Shown here one piece after another: positions 27,120 to 36,280 of a DNA stretch of 64,000 nucleotides. Location of the stretch: positions 15,661-79,660 of the forward strand of contig JAURWE010000130.1 in NCBI GenBank assembly GCA_030655075.1, given 5' to 3'. The stretch comes from Pararhizobium sp. GTDB taxonomy: Bacteria > Pseudomonadota > Alphaproteobacteria > Rhizobiales > Rhizobiaceae. The position numbers and the translations under genes are program-made. Below the pieces are notes generated by a model. It was not told where the DNA came from and did not search any database. It worked only from the letters and a program-made list of their open reading frames with translations. Positions within the stretch are counted from its first letter, which is position 1. Every line of letters starts with the position of its first letter.

Positions 27120-27195
27120 GAAAGCGTAGCTCAGCTGGTAGAGCAACTGACTTTTAATCAGTAGGTCCCGGGTTCGAACCCCGGCGCTTTCACCA
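27120..27195 (+). tRNA. tRNA-Lys (anticodon UUU)
   Basis: A 76-base cloverleaf: acceptor GAAAGCG pairs with CGCTTTC, the D-arm has GCTCAGCTGGTAGAGC, the anticodon loop CTTTTAA has anticodon TTT, the T-loop has GTTCGAACC, and CCA is encoded. Confidence 0.97.
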
Positions 27196-27309
27196 AAAAT
27201 ACCGGAATGTTCTAAGCACACCGCAGCCTCTTGCCATCATTTTGCACCACTCCGGAACCCAAATCTCACTACCGCGTTTTCATTTTGCTCTCTGGAGGAG
27301 GAGTGCAAA

Positions 27310-27579
27310 ATGATTGTGCTGAAACCGGAAAATTGTAGCGCCCTGCGCTGGTCCCATCCCGTCAGAATCCAACTCCGCCCCGGCTCCGAGGAGGATATCC
27401 TTGGTCCGCTGCAGGCGCTCAACTGTTTAACCACGCGGTGGTCAAAACCGCCCGGCCCGGAATCGGCCCGGGCGCGGCAGCTCTGTATGGCCGCCTTGGG
27501 TGAGCGTGTGCCCTGCGATGTCGTCAAGGATGCTTTTGTGGCAGCCGCCGAAGAAGCGGGCCTGCTCGTGAAGTCCTGA
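27310..27579 (+). CDS. DUF982 domain protein
   Basis: 89 residues. The pattern RWSHPVRIQL, then ILGPLQALNCLTTRWSKPPGPESARARQLCMAALGERVP and FVAAAEEAGLLV, is that of DUF982, a small cytoplasmic family multiplied in Rhizobiales. A strong ribosome-binding site GAGGAGGAG lies six bases before the ATG. Function unknown. Confidence 0.85.
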   Translation: MIVLKPENCSALRWSHPVRIQLRPGSEEDILGPLQALNCLTTRWSKPPGPESARARQLCMAALGERVPCDVVKDAFVAAAEEAGLLVKS

Positions 27580-27683
27580 AAAGATGACCAGTCAAAGCCG
27601 GGTCACCACGACTGACAGTGGCCGCATCGGGTAAGCCTACCAAAACTGCCGTTCCGGAAGAGCTGCTATGCCCTGCCTGAACC

Positions 27684-29243
27684 TCAAGCGATCCTCAGCA
27701 CCTCATCGCGGCTGCGCAGGAATTCGATGGTTTCGGTGAACGGCATGGCCTTGCCGAAAAGATAGCCCTGGCCGATGTCGCAGCCTTCGTGAACGAAATA
27801 GGCCAGCTGGCCGTTTTCCTCGATGCCCTCGACCGTGGTCTTGATCTCGAGGCCGCGGCTGAGATTGAGCAGCGCCTGGACGATCTTTTCGTGTTTGTCG
27901 TCGTGATCGAGCCCGGATTTCACAAAGCTCTTGTCGATCTTGATCTTGTCGAAACGGTAGCGCGCCAGCTGCGCCAGGCTCGAATAGCCGGTTCCGAAAT
28001 CGTCAAGAGCAATGCGGATCCCTGCGGTGTGCAGATCCTCGATGATAGAGGCGGCAAGGTCCGGATCCTGAATGAGCGCGTTTTCGGTGATCTCGACCTC
28101 CAGACGGCCCGGCTGCAATCCGGCATCATCGAGGATTTTCAGGATGCGCGAGGTGAGCAACCTGTCCTCCATCTGCACGGCCGACAGGTTGAAGGAAAGC
28201 GACACATGCTCCGGCCAAAGCTTGGCATCTTGGCAGGCGTTCTTCAGGAGCTGCTGGAACAGCGGCGTGATCAGGCCGGTTTCTTCGGCAATGGCAATGA
28301 ACACCTGCGGCGAGACAGGCGTGCCGTCGTCGGCCGTCCATCGGGCAAGCGCCTCGAAGCCGCAGACATCGCCCGTGCGAAGGTCGATCAGCGGCTGGTA
28401 GAACGGCCGGATCCGGCCGGCCTCGATCGCCTTGCGCAGCTGTCCTTCAAGTTGCGCCCGGGCCGCCACCTTCTGTTGCATATCCTCATGGAACATCAGA
28501 GCCGTATGTGTGCCCCGGCTTTTCGCCTCATACAGCGCAATATCGGATTTGTTGCAGACATCCTTGAGGATCTCGCCCTGTTCCGGCCAGCGGGCATAAC
28601 CGATGCTGGCGCCGACCTGGCTCCAGATCGTGCCGATTTTGATCGAACGGCTGACGGAATGGATGATCAGGTTGGCGAAATGCTGGTCCTTTTCGGGCGG
28701 CAGCCCGCGCGCCACCACGATGAACTCGTCGCCGCCAAAGCGGAACACGCAGGATTCTGCGGCAAAGGCCGACAGTCTCTTGGAGACTTCCTGCAGCAGG
28801 ATATCGCCGCCCTGATGCCCCATCAGGTCGTTGACCTTCTTGAAACCGTCGAGATCGATGGAAAAGACGGTTGCCGTCGGCTGCTGCCCGTCGTCGTCAC
28901 CCCCCCTGGCGACTTTGCCGATATCGAACTTGTCGAACGCATAGCGGTTTGATAGCCGCGTCAGATGGTCGTGCGTGGCGATCCAGTGGGCGCGCCTGCC
29001 CTGCTCCTGCTGGTGCTGCATTTCCTTGCGCAGATCGAAGATGCGAAGCAGGGAATAGACAAAACTTGCCAGCCCCCCGACGAGGACCGTCAGGAAAAGG
29101 ACATTGATCGACGTGCCGGATATGTCGCGAAACGCTTCAAATATTTCGACGTGCCAAATGAAGCCCGCACTCCACAAAACCATGCCGACAACGGCAAGTG
29201 CCGCAAGCTGCTTTCCCGCTTTGCTTTCAAAAAAACCTGGCAA
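27684..29243 (-). CDS. Membrane GGDEF-EAL cyclic-di-GMP protein
   Basis: 519 residues: two N-terminal transmembrane segments (about 13-31 and 45-66), a short coiled linker, a GGDEF domain with the intact motif GGDEF (170-174), and an EAL domain with FEALARW (Glu297) and DDFGTGYSSL. Both diguanylate cyclase and phosphodiesterase residues are kept. No RxxD inhibitory site precedes the GGDEF. There is no recognisable periplasmic sensor domain (about 13 residues between the spans), so the input signal is unclear. Confidence 0.93.
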   Translation of the reverse strand: MPGFFESKAGKQLAALAVVGMVLWSAGFIWHVEIFEAFRDISGTSINVLFLTVLVGGLASFVYSLLRIFDLRKEMQHQQEQGRRAHWIATHDHLTRLSNRYAFDKFDIGKVARGGDDDGQQPTATVFSIDLDGFKKVNDLMGHQGGDILLQEVSKRLSAFAAESCVFRFGGDEFIVVARGLPPEKDQHFANLIIHSVSRSIKIGTIWSQVGASIGYARWPEQGEILKDVCNKSDIALYEAKSRGTHTALMFHEDMQQKVAARAQLEGQLRKAIEAGRIRPFYQPLIDLRTGDVCGFEALARWTADDGTPVSPQVFIAIAEETGLITPLFQQLLKNACQDAKLWPEHVSLSFNLSAVQMEDRLLTSRILKILDDAGLQPGRLEVEITENALIQDPDLAASIIEDLHTAGIRIALDDFGTGYSSLAQLARYRFDKIKIDKSFVKSGLDHDDKHEKIVQALLNLSRGLEIKTTVEGIEENGQLAYFVHEGCDIGQGYLFGKAMPFTETIEFLRSRDEVLRIA

Positions 29244-29693
29244 TGCACTCTCTCCCGCACGCTGTCATTGGCTCGATGGTCTCAACTGTGACGTCTCGCA
29301 ATGGAACCTCTGGTTCGTGTCCGGTGCGATGCAGTTCTTGGCAAAATGTGATTTCCGGGCCATCGCGGCGCGAAATCGGGCGCAGTCATTGCGCAGGAAT
29401 TGCCCACTCGAAGAAGCGGCTTCGACGGCAATTCAAGGGAGTATCCGGCAAGAAGATTAAATTTGTGACAAATCGAAAGGCCCAGTTTTGGCCTGCGCAA
29501 TCGATCAAGCACGGACTTAGAGGCGGCATCCATGCGTGTGACCTGCTCTATCGCAGCAGCGCAAAGACTGCTATTGCCACCCGGCGCCATGACCGCAAAA
29601 CCCGATAGATCGCCGCCTGCTGGCAGACGAACCTCCCTGAAGAGGCCGGCGAACACGCAGCCGCCGTTTCGTAAAATCCGTTGAAAGTCTGCC
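29244..29693. other. 450-base intergenic stretch, no supported gene
   Basis: This divergent spacer between the GGDEF-EAL gene and the ABC exporter contains short open frames on both strands, but none has a ribosome-binding site, recognisable similarity or family-like composition. It must hold the promoters of both flanking genes. I see no strong hairpin or repeat in it. Confidence 0.5.
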
Positions 29694-31406
29694 ATGCGCG
29701 AGCTTGTCGCCCGATTCTTTTCCTATTATCGCCCGCACAAGCGGCTGTTCCTTCTCGATTTCGGCTGCGCCGTTTCCTCGGGCCTGCTGGAGCTGGGTTT
29801 TCCCATCGCCGTCAAGCTGTTCATCGATGTTCTCTTGCCGACCGGCCAGTGGGGCATCGTCGCCATGGCCTCGGCCGGCCTTATGGTCATCTATCTCATC
29901 AATGGCGGCCTGATGGCCGTGGTCACCTATTGGGGCCACATGCTCGGCATCAACATTGAGACCGAGATGCGCCGCAAGGCCTTTGACCATCTGCAAAAGC
30001 TCTCTTTCGGCTTCTTCGACAACCAGAAGACCGGCCATCTCGTCGCCCGGTTGACCAAGGATCTGGAAGAGATCGGTGAAGTCGCCCATCATGGCCCGGA
30101 AGACCTGTTCATCGCCATCATGACGCTGATCGGCGCCTTCATCCTGATGATGACGGTGAATACCAACCTGGCGCTGATCACCGCTCTTGTTCTGCCGCTG
30201 ACCGCCTGGCTCACCACCCGTTACGGCAACCGCATGACCCGCAACTGGCATGCGCTCTACAGCCGGATCGGAGACTTCAACGCCCGCATCGAGGAAAACG
30301 TCGGCGGCATGCGTGTCGTTCAGGCGTTCGCCAACGAGAACCATGAGCGCGGCCTGTTCGAGCGCGACAACCAGCGCTATCGCTTGACCAAGCTTGATGC
30401 CTACAGGATCATCGCCGCATCGACGACGCTCAGTTACCTGTCTATGCGCTTCGTGCAGATGGTCGTTCTGGTCGCAGGCAGCTATTTTGTGCTGAAGAAC
30501 GAGCTGACACCGGGTGGCTTCGTCGGCTTTCTTCTGCTGGTCGGTGTCTTTTTCCGTCCGGTCGACAAAATCAATTCGGTCATCGAGAGCTATCCCAAGG
30601 GCATTGCCGGGTTCCGCCGCTATATCGATTTCCTCGACACGCGGCCCGACATTGCCGATCGACCGGATGCGCGCGCCGTGCCGGGCCTCAAGGGCGCGAT
30701 CCGCTACGAGGCGGTTACGTTCGGCTATCGCGCTGGCCAGAACATCCTGAACGGCCTCGACCTCGCCATTCAGCCCGGCGAAACCGTCGCCTTTGTCGGC
30801 CCCTCCGGTGCGGGCAAGACCACCATCTGCGCCATGCTGCCGCGGTTTTACGAGGTGACCGGCGGCGCGATCAGCATCGATGGCATCGATATCCGCGACA
30901 TGACGCTGCATGCGCTCCGAAGCCAGATCGGCATCGTCAGCCAGGACGTTTTTCTGTTCTCAGGCTCGATCCGCGAAAACATCGCCTATGGCCGAATCGG
31001 CGCGTCCGAAGACGACATTCTCGATGCCGCGCGGCGCGCTCGTCTAGAAGACGTAATTGCTGACCTGCCATCGGGTATCGATACCGTGGTCGGCGAACGC
31101 GGCGCAAAACTCTCCGGCGGGCAGAAACAGCGCCTCGCCATTGCCCGGGTGTTCCTGAAAAACCCGCCAATCCTCATCCTCGACGAGGCCACCTCGGCGC
31201 TGGATACGGAAACCGAAAAAGCCATCCAGCAGTCGCTGAGCGAACTGTCCGAGGGGCGCACGACGCTGGTCATCGCCCACCGGCTGGCCACCATCGCCAA
31301 GGCCGACCGCATTCTGGTGGTCAAGGACGGTATGATCGTCGAAGACGGCAAACATGCTGATCTGCTCGATCGCAACGGTATTTATCGGCGGCTCAGCCAG
31401 GTCTGA
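29694..31406 (+). CDS. ABC exporter, fused membrane and ATPase domains (MsbA-like)
   Basis: 570-residue half-transporter. Residues 1-310 form the six-span ABC_membrane domain with the charged block HLQKLSFGFFDNQKTGHLVARLTKDLEEIGE. Residues 325-570 form the ATPase, with Walker A GPSGAGKTT, signature LSGGQKQRLAIARVFL and Walker B PILILDEATSALD. It works as a homodimer. Substrate (lipid, peptide or drug) cannot be told. It starts at ATG after a 450-base spacer and is probably monocistronic. Confidence 0.93.
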   Translation: MRELVARFFSYYRPHKRLFLLDFGCAVSSGLLELGFPIAVKLFIDVLLPTGQWGIVAMASAGLMVIYLINGGLMAVVTYWGHMLGINIETEMRRKAFDHLQKLSFGFFDNQKTGHLVARLTKDLEEIGEVAHHGPEDLFIAIMTLIGAFILMMTVNTNLALITALVLPLTAWLTTRYGNRMTRNWHALYSRIGDFNARIEENVGGMRVVQAFANENHERGLFERDNQRYRLTKLDAYRIIAASTTLSYLSMRFVQMVVLVAGSYFVLKNELTPGGFVGFLLLVGVFFRPVDKINSVIESYPKGIAGFRRYIDFLDTRPDIADRPDARAVPGLKGAIRYEAVTFGYRAGQNILNGLDLAIQPGETVAFVGPSGAGKTTICAMLPRFYEVTGGAISIDGIDIRDMTLHALRSQIGIVSQDVFLFSGSIRENIAYGRIGASEDDILDAARRARLEDVIADLPSGIDTVVGERGAKLSGGQKQRLAIARVFLKNPPILILDEATSALDTETEKAIQQSLSELSEGRTTLVIAHRLATIAKADRILVVKDGMIVEDGKHADLLDRNGIYRRLSQV

Positions 31407-31442
31407 GCCTTCGGTTCCAGCCAAGTCCTCAGCGGAGCGTCG

Positions 31443-31616
31443 TCAAAAGACGAGGCTGCCCGCCATGAAGGCCAGCACGACAAAGATCAGGAAGATGACG
31501 ACCGCGATGAAGAAGAGGATCTTGGCAATCTGCGAGGTCGCTGCAGACACGCCCGAAAATCCCAGAAAGCCCGCGACCAGCGATATCACGAAAAAGATCA
31601 GCGCCCATTTCAGCAT
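31443..31616 (-). CDS. DUF1328 small membrane protein
   Basis: 57 residues, almost wholly two transmembrane helices: MLKWALIFFVISLVAGFLGFSG followed by IAKILFFIAVVIFLIFVVLAFMAG. This is the DUF1328 (YtjA-like) pattern. GGAGAT stands eight bases before the ATG at 31616; longer frames upstream are not supported. In many bacteria such genes are stress-induced, but function is unknown. Confidence 0.88.
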   Translation of the reverse strand: MLKWALIFFVISLVAGFLGFSGVSAATSQIAKILFFIAVVIFLIFVVLAFMAGSLVF

Positions 31617-31783
31617 GACAATATCTCCATTTATTCTGGAGGAGACATAGCGCCGGCTGGCATGCCTGCCAGTCCCGGTCCGGGAAAATCTGTGTCTACA
31701 AAATACATCGCAGCCGGTGTTGCGGGCGTGCATCCAAATGCCCTCTCGCGCGTTACTGACGGACCGCAACAGGAGAATCCAAA

Positions 31784-32041
31784 ATGATCGACGCATCGAA
31801 GATTATCGAACATGCAGAAGTTATCGGCGCCGATGGCGTTCATGTCGGGACGGTAGACGGCGTGGAAGGGTCGCGCATCAAGCTGACCAAGAAGGATAGC
31901 GGCGAAGGCTCGCACGGCGGCCATCACCATTTCATCCCGTTGAGCCTGGTGGCCGATATCGAAGGCGGTCAGATCCGCCTCTCCGCCAATGCCGATGTCG
32001 CCATCACCTTCGAGGAAGAAGAAGGCGGCTCCCCGGCCTGA
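31784..32041 (+). CDS. DUF2171 domain protein
   Basis: 85 residues with MIDASKIIEHAEVIGADGVHVGTVDGVEGSRIKLTKKD at the start and GGHHHFIPLSLV in the middle, the pattern of DUF2171, a PRC-barrel-like small family. The C-terminus is acidic. AGGAG lies about nine bases upstream. A bidirectional terminator follows. Function unknown. Confidence 0.88.
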   Translation: MIDASKIIEHAEVIGADGVHVGTVDGVEGSRIKLTKKDSGEGSHGGHHHFIPLSLVADIEGGQIRLSANADVAITFEEEEGGSPA

Positions 32042-32067
32042 GCTTTTTCGATAGTGCAAAAAAAGAG

Positions 32068-32097
32068 AAACGCCGGAGTTTGAAGCTCCGGCGTTTT
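32068..32097. terminator. Bidirectional terminator
   Basis: CGCCGGAG (32071-32078) pairs with CTCCGGCG (32086-32093), extended by flanking A-T pairs. TTTT follows on the plus strand, and on the minus strand TTTCTCTTTTTTTG follows. It ends both the DUF2171 gene and the converging caspase-homologue operon, whose stop codon lies at its edge (32099). Confidence 0.85.
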
Positions 32098-32098
32098 G

Positions 32099-33646
32099 TC
32101 ATTTCACGGTATATTTCATCGTGCCCAGCGACCATTTGATGCCGCGGTTTTCGATGTCGTCGGTCCAGGTCTTCTGCAGCTTTGCGCAGATGTCGCCGAG
32201 GCTCTGGCGCGAGTCGGTCGCCGCCTTCAAGCCGCGCGTTTTCGGGGCAACGCCGCTGAGATCGACGGGGTCGCTGACGACGATCGCCACCATGATGCTT
32301 TCGCCCGATCCCTCCGCCTCGAAATCGAAGCCGTAATAATCGTCGGGCATGGTCAGCGTGTAGCCGGCCTTCAGCGGCGTGATCTTCTCGGCATATTCAT
32401 TCGGAAAGATCTGGGTGGCGACGCCCTTGCTGTTGACGTCGAGCAGGATGAGATGGCCGCCCTGCTTGCTGGTCACCGAAACCTTGAAGGCTTCCCCGGC
32501 GTGGAGGGCCGGTCCCGGGTCCAGTTTGATCGTCACGCCGCCATCGTCGGTCTTGCCGGCGATGTCATAGACCGCCGAAACCGGATCGGCGGCGACATAG
32601 GCGGCCGTATAGGTGCCGGGCACCTTGATCTCTTCGGTTTTTGCCGGGACATAGGCCTGATCGGTCTTTGCCGGTGTTTCGTATTTCTGATAGCTGCCGG
32701 TCACGCTGGCACCCAGCGCTGCAGCCGGCACGTCGAGCTTCGGATCGAGCGTCTTGCAATCGGCCTGTCCGGCGCAGTAGGCCTCGGATTCCTTCTTCAC
32801 CGATTGGTAGACTTCCGCATTGCTGACGAGACCGTTCTTGTTGTAGTCGGCCTTGTCCGCCGTGTGTCCCTCGACATAGGCCGCCGTGAACACACCCTGA
32901 CGCTGGTCCTCGGGCTTCTTCACATCATCCGTCGCCACCTGATAGGACGAGGCGGCCGCCCAGGTCGTGCCACCGGTTTCGGCGACCTTGTCCGGCTTGT
33001 CGACAACGCCGAGATCGATGCGCAGGCCGCGGGTCTTCAGCTTCGGCTCGGGCCGCTTGCCGATGAACGGCAGGAACCTGGCGCCCTCGGCCGGCTGCGC
33101 GTCTGCATTGGCCTCGGCCGTCTCGATATTGGCGGAATAGCCGGCGTCGAACACCAGCGTCAGCGTCCGGTCCTTCAACGCGGTCGAGATCGCGTCGATC
33201 TCGTCGTCGCGGATCGTGTTCTCATAACCGTTGGCGCCGCTGGTCGTGTCATAGGCCGAAAGCGCCTCGTCGAGACCGTCGCTCTCGTCGTCATTATCAT
33301 CGGTCAGTTGCAGACCGCGGCCCGAATAATAGAGATAGGCGCGATCGCCCGGCTGCGTGCCCTTGATCAGCCAGTCATCGATGGCTGCCAGGATCTCCTG
33401 CCGCGTTGCGCCGGCATCCTCAAGCACCTTGACACTGTCAGGCTGGAATCCGAGCGTTTCGACGAGCAGGCCGGAAATGGCCTTGACGTCGTTTTTCGGG
33501 CCGGCCAGCGACATCGCCGCGTCCAGAGACTGGTAGTTCCCAACCCCGATCACCAGCGCACGATCGGCCGCCAGAGCGGCATGGCTCAAGGCCGTTGCGG
33601 AAAAGAGCGCTGCAGCGAACAGCAGTTTCGACGATGGACGCGGCAT
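32099..33646 (-). CDS. Exported caspase homologue lacking catalytic His and Cys, with DUF4384-like domain
   Basis: 515 residues. The signal peptide ends at ALA (residue 26). A caspase-like (C14) p20 fold follows: ADRALVIGVGNYQSL, then AYLYYSGRGLQL where Arg110 replaces the catalytic His of the usual SGHG, and LVFDAGYSAN where Gly169 and Tyr170 occupy the Cys-His of DSCHSG. Residues 267-278 (DYNKNGLVSNAE) resemble a weakened EF-hand loop. Residues about 368-460 resemble DUF4384. It is therefore a pseudoprotease, probably periplasmic. Its ATG overlaps the stop of the active caspase upstream (TGATG), so the two should be made together. A regulatory or scaffold role is inferred. Confidence 0.88.
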   Translation of the reverse strand: MPRPSSKLLFAAALFSATALSHAALAADRALVIGVGNYQSLDAAMSLAGPKNDVKAISGLLVETLGFQPDSVKVLEDAGATRQEILAAIDDWLIKGTQPGDRAYLYYSGRGLQLTDDNDDESDGLDEALSAYDTTSGANGYENTIRDDEIDAISTALKDRTLTLVFDAGYSANIETAEANADAQPAEGARFLPFIGKRPEPKLKTRGLRIDLGVVDKPDKVAETGGTTWAAASSYQVATDDVKKPEDQRQGVFTAAYVEGHTADKADYNKNGLVSNAEVYQSVKKESEAYCAGQADCKTLDPKLDVPAAALGASVTGSYQKYETPAKTDQAYVPAKTEEIKVPGTYTAAYVAADPVSAVYDIAGKTDDGGVTIKLDPGPALHAGEAFKVSVTSKQGGHLILLDVNSKGVATQIFPNEYAEKITPLKAGYTLTMPDDYYGFDFEAEGSGESIMVAIVVSDPVDLSGVAPKTRGLKAATDSRQSLGDICAKLQKTWTDDIENRGIKWSLGTMKYTVK

Positions 33647-35286
33647 CAGAGCGACCCCCTGGTATAGAGCGGTTGAATGGCGATGGCCGTATCGGTCTTG
33701 TCCAGCCGTTGCGGCAGGAGTTTCAAGAGAGCTTCCGGTGTCACCGTCGGCTTCGCCAAGGCAGCCGCAATGGCATCGATCGGCTCGTTGGTCGAGATGA
33801 CCACCAGATGGTCGGCGCCGAAGGGTTTGACCACCTCAAGCTCGTGCAACTGGAATTCCTGTGTCTGCGTTCCGGCGATCTGGGCATCCAGCAGCTGGAC
33901 CTCGCCTGTATTGGCCAGATTGAAGACGATCATGTTCTTGTAGGTGGATGGCGGCGCATCGAAGGCCAGCCTGTCGCCCGCCACATAGATATCCTTGACC
34001 GGTTTCAGCGTGACCTGGCCAGGATTCTGGCTCGCCAGAGCCTTCAAAAAATCGAGCACGACATATTTGTCGACCACGCCCTGAATCATGTCCTCGGTGA
34101 TGTTTTCGCCGGCCACGTCGCCGTTCGGCGTAAAGAACGTGCCGTCGGTGGCATTCCAGCGATAGGGCGTGCCGCTGCCGCCAACATTGTTGAACGACTT
34201 GCTCGAACCAGCCACCTGCAGTGTCAGCACGCCGGTCCAGCCAAGTTCCTGTGCCGACTTCCAGACCTTTACGGCTGGCTGGCTGAGGACAACAGGCTGC
34301 TCTTCAACCACCGGGGTCTCGATCTTGACCTCCGGCTGCTGTTCGACTGGCTTGGTATCGGCAACCGTGGTGTTGAGGATCGGCACGCTGCGCGTCAGGG
34401 TCACGACGATCTCGTCCTGCGAGCGGGCAACCTGCGGCGTGAAGTTTGGCACCTGCAGTGCCTCAGAGCGGGTCTTGACCGTCGGGAACACATAATCCTC
34501 AAGCTCGATGCGCGTGATGCTGCCATCGCCGTTGCGGTCCGCAGCACCTTCGAGCGACCGGGCAAAGCTCCAGCTGAGCGCGCCGCGCGGCTTGCCGTCG
34601 ATGATCACCTCCGGCGTCGGCTGGCTTTCCAGCGACGCGGCCAGAACCGTGACCTCGTTGAAACTGTCGTCCTTGATACCGGCACCTTCGACGGCATCCT
34701 CGGATGGAGCCTGCAGCTGGACGGTGATCGCCGGTGCAAGGCGGCTCTTGCCGAGCACGCTGCGGCTCATGCCGCCCGAATGGCAGCTGTCGGAGACGAA
34801 CAGGACATGCACGCCCTTGGCATCGGCTTCCTTGAACCATTTGTTGAGCTCGTTGTCGACGATCATCTCGCCGCCGGTCTGCTCCAGGTGGGCGCGGTCG
34901 AGCCCGGGCAGCTGCAGAAACTCATCCAGCCCGTCTTCCTCGTCGCCGGCGATCAGTTCCGGCATCTGCGCGCCATGACCGGCATAGGTGAAAATGATCG
35001 TGTCGTCCTTAACCGCCTCGTCCAGCATAGTTGTCCAGGCGCGGCGGATGTCGTCTTTCTTCACCTCCGCATTGATGAACTTCACCATCTTGGTGACGCC
35101 CGCCTGCTGCAGCGCAACGGCTACGTCTTCGGCATCGGCCACCGCCCCGTCGAGGCTAACCTCGAACGGGTATTCGTCCGCCCCGACGACCAGCGCATAG
35201 GTTGCGGCAAATGCGTTCTGCAGCGGCATGGCGCACAGCACCACCGCAGCAACCGTCGAGCGAAGGGCGGCGGTCCTATTTCTCAT
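33646..35286 (-). CDS. Exported caspase-like protease (C14) with EF-hand-type loop and DUF4384-like domain
   Basis: 546 residues from the ATG giving MRNRTAALRS; signal peptide cleaved after AFA (27). The caspase domain opens with ATYALVVGADEYPF and has both catalytic motifs: FTYAGHGAQ (His104) and FVSDSCHSGGM (Cys168). Asp-rich GDEEDGLDE precedes it, as in metacaspases with Arg/Lys specificity. Residues 250-261 fit a calcium EF-hand loop exactly (D-x-N-x-D-G-S-I-T-x-x-E). After a Pro/Val/Glu-rich linker (about 305-340), residues 425-502 resemble DUF4384. It overlaps the upstream OmpA-family gene by 11 bases and is coupled to the pseudocaspase. A longer N-terminus (to 35445) is not supported. 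Confidence 0.92.
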   Translation of the reverse strand: MRNRTAALRSTVAAVVLCAMPLQNAFAATYALVVGADEYPFEVSLDGAVADAEDVAVALQQAGVTKMVKFINAEVKKDDIRRAWTTMLDEAVKDDTIIFTYAGHGAQMPELIAGDEEDGLDEFLQLPGLDRAHLEQTGGEMIVDNELNKWFKEADAKGVHVLFVSDSCHSGGMSRSVLGKSRLAPAITVQLQAPSEDAVEGAGIKDDSFNEVTVLAASLESQPTPEVIIDGKPRGALSWSFARSLEGAADRNGDGSITRIELEDYVFPTVKTRSEALQVPNFTPQVARSQDEIVVTLTRSVPILNTTVADTKPVEQQPEVKIETPVVEEQPVVLSQPAVKVWKSAQELGWTGVLTLQVAGSSKSFNNVGGSGTPYRWNATDGTFFTPNGDVAGENITEDMIQGVVDKYVVLDFLKALASQNPGQVTLKPVKDIYVAGDRLAFDAPPSTYKNMIVFNLANTGEVQLLDAQIAGTQTQEFQLHELEVVKPFGADHLVVISTNEPIDAIAAALAKPTVTPEALLKLLPQRLDKTDTAIAIQPLYTRGSL

Positions 35287-36175
35287 TGACGTCGACCTCG
35301 ACGCGACGATTGAGCTGGTTGAGGGTTTCGGCATCATAGGCGCTGGCGTCATCCGGCTTGAACGGGTCGTCTTCGCCTTTGCCCTCGGTCTTGTACTGGC
35401 CCGTATAGCCTTCCGCGACCAGATATTTCGCCAGCGCATCGGCACGGGCGAGCGACAGCGCCTTGTTGGCCTGCGAACTGCCGACCGGGTCCGTATGACC
35501 GATCAGGGTGATCGAATAGGGCTGCACCGATTTCAGGCATTCGTAGAGATCCTTGGCAGCCTTCAGGCCGTCCTCGGTAAAATCGGACTTCCCGAAGACG
35601 TAGCGAACCGGCGTCGATTTCTTCTTCAGCGCCACGCCGCGGAACTTGGTCTTGCAGGCGCCGCGCATCGCCAGCTTTACCGGCGTCGAGGAAGCCAGCC
35701 GCATCTCGGTCGCCATGTGATCGAGACGCACGATATAGGCCTCGTCCGGCGCCATCCAGTCGGGCGTCAAGGCCGTATCGTCGGCATTCTCAAGGGCGGT
35801 CTGGTAGAAGGCGCCCGCGTCTGCATAATTCCGTCGGTCGCGGTTGATATCGCCGAGCGCGTCGAAGATCTGCCACGGGCCGCCGAAATCGGTTTTCAGC
35901 GACAGCAACTCCTTCTCGTGATCGAAGAGGTTGCCGCCTTTGCTGACCACCGCAAAAATATCGTTGAAGGCCGTCAGCGCCGCGATGCGGCCGACGACGG
36001 TTGCGTCCTTCGGGCTGCAGCCGGTCTTGTCGCCCCGGGCGATCGTGACCGCCGTCGTCTTGTCCCGGGCATTGAAGGCCTCAATGACCTTGGTCATGGC
36101 ATCGCAGGCGGCCTCCGCCGGCATGGCGAAGCCTGTCGTGAAGAGACCGGCAATGGTGATTGCTTTCCAGAACAT
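35276..36175 (-). CDS. OmpA-family peptidoglycan-binding protein
   Basis: 299 residues; signal peptide cleaved after AEA (about 22). The first 180 residues are of unknown fold with four cysteines (including ACDAMTK, TGCSPKD, GACKTKF). The C-terminal 110 residues are an OmpA domain: ITLIGHTDPVGSSQANKALSLARADALAKYLV and LNQLNRRVEV, the peptidoglycan-binding pattern. GGAAG precedes the ATG. It lies between the cytochrome and the caspase gene and overlaps the latter, suggesting it ties the complex to the cell wall. Confidence 0.9.
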   Translation of the reverse strand: MFWKAITIAGLFTTGFAMPAEAACDAMTKVIEAFNARDKTTAVTIARGDKTGCSPKDATVVGRIAALTAFNDIFAVVSKGGNLFDHEKELLSLKTDFGGPWQIFDALGDINRDRRNYADAGAFYQTALENADDTALTPDWMAPDEAYIVRLDHMATEMRLASSTPVKLAMRGACKTKFRGVALKKKSTPVRYVFGKSDFTEDGLKAAKDLYECLKSVQPYSITLIGHTDPVGSSQANKALSLARADALAKYLVAEGYTGQYKTEGKGEDDPFKPDDASAYDAETLNQLNRRVEVDVNEK

Positions 36176-36238
36176 AGCGTCACTTCCATGAGGTTTCGGC
36201 AGGCATCGGATTCACAAAAAGATCAGTCTTAGCAAGGG

Positions 36239-36274
36239 AACGGCTGGCCGGATGAAAACATTCGGCCAGCCGTT
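36239..36274 (-). promoter_or_regulatory. Strong hairpin between the cytochrome and OmpA genes
   Basis: AACGGCTGGCCG pairs perfectly with CGGCCAGCCGTT, and the loop side extends by four more pairs (one G-U) to a four-base loop, about 16 pairs in all. It starts seven bases from the cytochrome stop on the minus strand. A T-run (TTTTTT) exists only on the plus strand side. It lies upstream of the OmpA gene, so it may act as a 3' stabiliser or an operator-like element. Confidence 0.6.
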
Positions 36275-36280
36275 GATTTT

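Noticed and set aside
29282..29695. A 137-codon minus-strand frame between the GGDEF-EAL gene and the ABC exporter
   Set aside because: No ribosome-binding site, no similarity I recognise, and it overlaps the likely promoter region and the start of the exporter gene.
31443..31796. A 117-codon version of the DUF1328 gene
   Set aside because: Only the last 57 codons match DUF1328, and a good ribosome-binding site precedes the inner ATG; the extra N-terminus runs into the leader of the divergent DUF2171 gene.
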